Source of the DNA: Buchnera aphidicola (Brevicoryne brassicae)
GTDB taxonomy: Bacteria > Pseudomonadota > Gammaproteobacteria > Enterobacterales > Enterobacteriaceae
Assembly: GCF_005082825.1 (NCBI RefSeq)
Contig: NZ_CP034882.1
Location: 446,318 to 510,317, forward strand
DNA length: 64,000 nt
Direction: 5' to 3'
Part shown: positions 62,226-64,000 of the stretch, piece after piece
How positions within the stretch are numbered: the first letter of the stretch is position 1
Layout of the letters: every line of letters starts with the position of its first letter
The notes under the pieces: model-generated
The model's database searches: none
The model's input: only the letters and a program-made list of their open reading frames with translations
Told to the model about the DNA's origin: nothing
Position numbers and translations under genes: made by a program

Positions 62226-63551
62226 AAATACATCAGTTATTAAAATTTTAGAACCACGCTGATAATTATACATTTTCTTTTTGCTTTCAGGAAGTGTTTC
62301 AATATTAGCTAAAACAAAACCTTTCTCTTGAAACCAATGAATACTTTTAGTAGTCAATACGAAAATTTTCTTTAAATTCATTTTTTGAGCACGAATTTTT
62401 ATTTTTTTTAATAAAAGATTTCCTCTAGAAGAATTTCGATAGTCTGGATGAACTGCTACGCAAGCCATTTCTCCTATTTTTTCTTTTATAAAAGGATATA
62501 ATGCTGCACAAGCAATTGTTAAATTATCACGTTCAATAATGGTAAATTTATCTATTTCTATTTCTAACTGTTCTCTTGATCTGCGAACTAAAATTCCTTT
62601 TTTTTCTAAAGGACGAATTAATTCTAATATACCCCCAATATCATTAATACTTGCTTCTCTAATTTTTTCTGCAGATTCCATTACTATTTGTGTACCAATA
62701 CCTTCACGTGAAAATAATTCTTGTAATAATGCTCCATTTTTATGATAACTGATTAAATGACTACGATTTACTCCACTTTTACATGCCTTTATCGCTCCTC
62801 TTAAAAAACGCACGGTTGAAGAAATATAATCACCTAAATTTTCTAATTTTTTAATTTTACTTCTAATTTCATCTGGAAGTAATTCAGAAATAGTTTTACC
62901 TTTATCATTTATAACTCCTTGTTTACAACAAAAACCTATCATTTTTTCTGCTTTTAAAATAATACTAACTTGAGTTGCTATTTCTTCAGAAGTTACATTA
63001 AAACTTTCTCCTGTAACCGAAACTGCAACAGGACCAATTAAAACTATAGATCCATTTTTTAATTGACAATCAATTGCATTTTTATCGATTCTTCTAATTC
63101 GACCACTGTGACAATAATCTATACCGTCATCTACACCTAATGGTTGAGCAATAATGAAATTACCACTTACTACATTAATGTTTGCTCCTTGAAGAGGAGT
63201 GTTATTTAAACTCATTGATAAACGTGCTGTAATATCTAGTTGCAATCTTCCTGCTGCTTGTTTTACTTGTTCTAAAGATGCTAAATCAGTTATACGTATA
63301 TATTTATGATAAATAATTTTAATGTTTTTTTCACTTAAAATAGCATTAATTTGAGGGCAAGAACCGTATACGACTACTAAACGAATACCTAAACTATGTA
63401 ATAATCCTATATCATTAATGATACCAGAAAAATTTCCATATTTAATTGCCTCACCGCCTAACATTATTACAAACGTTTTACCACGATGAGCATTAATGTA
63501 AGGAACACTGTGACGAAAACCCTGAACTAATTCAGTAGTACGTTCTTTCAT
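62223..63551 (-). CDS. argA: N-acetylglutamate synthase
   Basis: First step of arginine synthesis: acetylation of glutamate, feedback-inhibited by arginine in E. coli. The 442 residues (443 in E. coli) comprise an amino-acid-kinase-like domain ([61 protein letters not shown]) and a C-terminal GNAT acetyltransferase ([28 protein letters not shown]). Positions where E. coli feedback-resistant mutations were reported, as I recall them (His15, Tyr19, Ser54, Arg58), are conserved as His14, Tyr18, Ser53 and Arg57. The E. coli loop GARPQI reads GSCPQI. Presumably single-gene transcript. Confidence 0.97.
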   Translation of the reverse strand: MKERTTELVQGFRHSVPYINAHRGKTFVIMLGGEAIKYGNFSGIINDIGLLHSLGIRLVVVYGSCPQINAILSEKNIKIIYHKYIRITDLASLEQVKQAAGRLQLDITARLSMSLNNTPLQGANINVVSGNFIIAQPLGVDDGIDYCHSGRIRRIDKNAIDCQLKNGSIVLIGPVAVSVTGESFNVTSEEIATQVSIILKAEKMIGFCCKQGVINDKGKTISELLPDEIRSKIKKLENLGDYISSTVRFLRGAIKACKSGVNRSHLISYHKNGALLQELFSREGIGTQIVMESAEKIREASINDIGGILELIRPLEKKGILVRRSREQLEIEIDKFTIIERDNLTIACAALYPFIKEKIGEMACVAVHPDYRNSSRGNLLLKKIKIRAQKMNLKKIFVLTTKSIHWFQEKGFVLANIETLPESKKKMYNYQRGSKILITDVF

Positions 63552-63731
63552 GACAATCCTCTTGCATTTTTACTGCAACCTATATATTATTTTTATACAC
63601 ATATAATTGAAATAGTAAGAATTTTAAAAATAAATAAAAATATTAATTTATATAAAAAAATTTGGAAGGTTTTTAAAAAAAGATGGGATTTAAGTTAAAT
63701 TAAAAATTTTAAAACTTGACTGGTAATAAAT

Positions 63732-63808
<77 letters not shown>

Positions 63809-63820
63809 TTTATAAACAGA

Positions 63821-63849
63821 ATAATACACCTTTATAAAAAATAATACAA
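63821..63849 (-). promoter_or_regulatory. Sigma-70 promoter of the initiator tRNA
   Basis: On the minus strand TTGTAT (63844-63849) and TATTAT (63821-63826) are 17 bases apart, and the -10 ends 12 bases before the tRNA 5' end. Spacing and position suit a tRNA promoter. Confidence 0.5.
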
Positions 63850-63924
63850 CATTTTTTTATAAAAAAATCATTTTTATTTAAAATAAATATTACTAAAAAA
63901 ATATATTTTATATATAATAAAAAA

Positions 63925-64000
63925 ATGAATAAAATAGAAAAAATAATATTTTTAATCTTGTTGTCTATATTTTTAATAAGTTGTAAAAATAAATCTTTTA
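63925..64000 (+). CDS. mltA: Lipoprotein, probably membrane-bound lytic transglycosylase A (cut by the window end)
   Basis: The open frame starts MNKIEKIIFLILLSIFLISC and runs off the window after 25 codons. It shows a short basic start, a hydrophobic stretch and the lipobox LISC, so it is a lipoprotein signal peptide. In E. coli mltA lies next to the initiator tRNA genes and argA, and Buchnera keeps mltA there; the identity rests on position, since the catalytic domain is outside the window. Confidence 0.6.
   Translation, partial: MNKIEKIIFLILLSIFLISCKNKSF

Overview
The window is a stretch of an extremely A+T-rich, gene-dense gammaproteobacterial chromosome whose proteins align end to end with Escherichia coli K-12 proteins as I remember them, in the gene order and with the gene losses typical of Buchnera aphidicola, the obligate nutritional endosymbiont of aphids. 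Evidence for this: blocks colinear with E. coli but missing intervening genes (for example ispD-ispF-nlpD without truD, surE, pcm and rpoS; recC-recB without ptrA; leuS-holA without lptE; miaB-ybeY without ybeZ), A/T-saturated codons, many Lys/Asn/Ile/Phe substitutions, long homopolymers inside genes, and complete retention of amino-acid supply pathways. I see no mobile element, prophage, CRISPR array or foreign island. The retained cysteine cluster fits a lineage related to the pea-aphid strain, but I cannot name the strain.

Layout. 1-3.3 kb: 3' part of alaS, csrA, tRNA-Ser(GCU), tRNA-Arg(ACG), gshA. 3.4-7.6 kb: metK (-), endA and rsmE (+), fau and rpiA (-). 7.8-13.9 kb: a three-tRNA operon Met-Leu-Gln (-), glnS, pyrG-eno, queE (+). 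13.9-28.4 kb: a long minus-strand run in which transcription proceeds mutS, cysJ, cysI, cysH, cysG, cysD, cysN, cysC, ftsB, ispD, ispF, nlpD, queD. 28.6-34.7 kb: dsbA and a polymerase-less polA (+), engB (-), typA (+), gmk and ygfZ (-). 34.9-47.9 kb: prfB, lysS, lysA, lgt, thyA, miaB, ybeY, corC, leuS, holA, nadD, tusA (+). 48-64 kb: asd (-), yhgN, pgk, fbaA, mscS, recC, recB, recD (+), argA (-), initiator tRNA (-), and the start of a lipoprotein gene, probably mltA (+).

How the genes work together. cysDNC-cysH-cysIJ with the siroheme synthase cysG form a complete sulfate-to-sulfide route. asd and lysA serve lysine (asd also threonine and methionine) and argA opens arginine synthesis; these are nutrients the host needs. 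metK, gshA, thyA, nadD and fau cover cofactors and one-carbon metabolism. eno, pgk, fbaA and rpiA are central carbon enzymes. The rest is translation and tRNA modification (four synthetases, RF2, miaB, tusA, queD/E, rsmE, ybeY, typA, engB), a few envelope genes, and RecBCD.

Most interesting. Four genes (endA, dsbA, polA, ybeY) are split between two reading frames exactly at runs of 10 or 11 A or T, and all four need the same correction, one added base, to give proteins of the expected length. That is the signature of genes maintained by polymerase slippage in Buchnera, or of homopolymer undercalling in the assembly; intact A10 runs in lgt, cysI and recD argue against a uniform undercall. Also notable: leuS with a degenerate editing pocket, a four-copy in-frame 12-bp repeat in glnS, the preserved RF2 programmed frameshift, a MutS without its C-terminal clamp and tetramer region, and a shortened ftsB. 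I found no wholly new system; the slippage set is the nearest to one.
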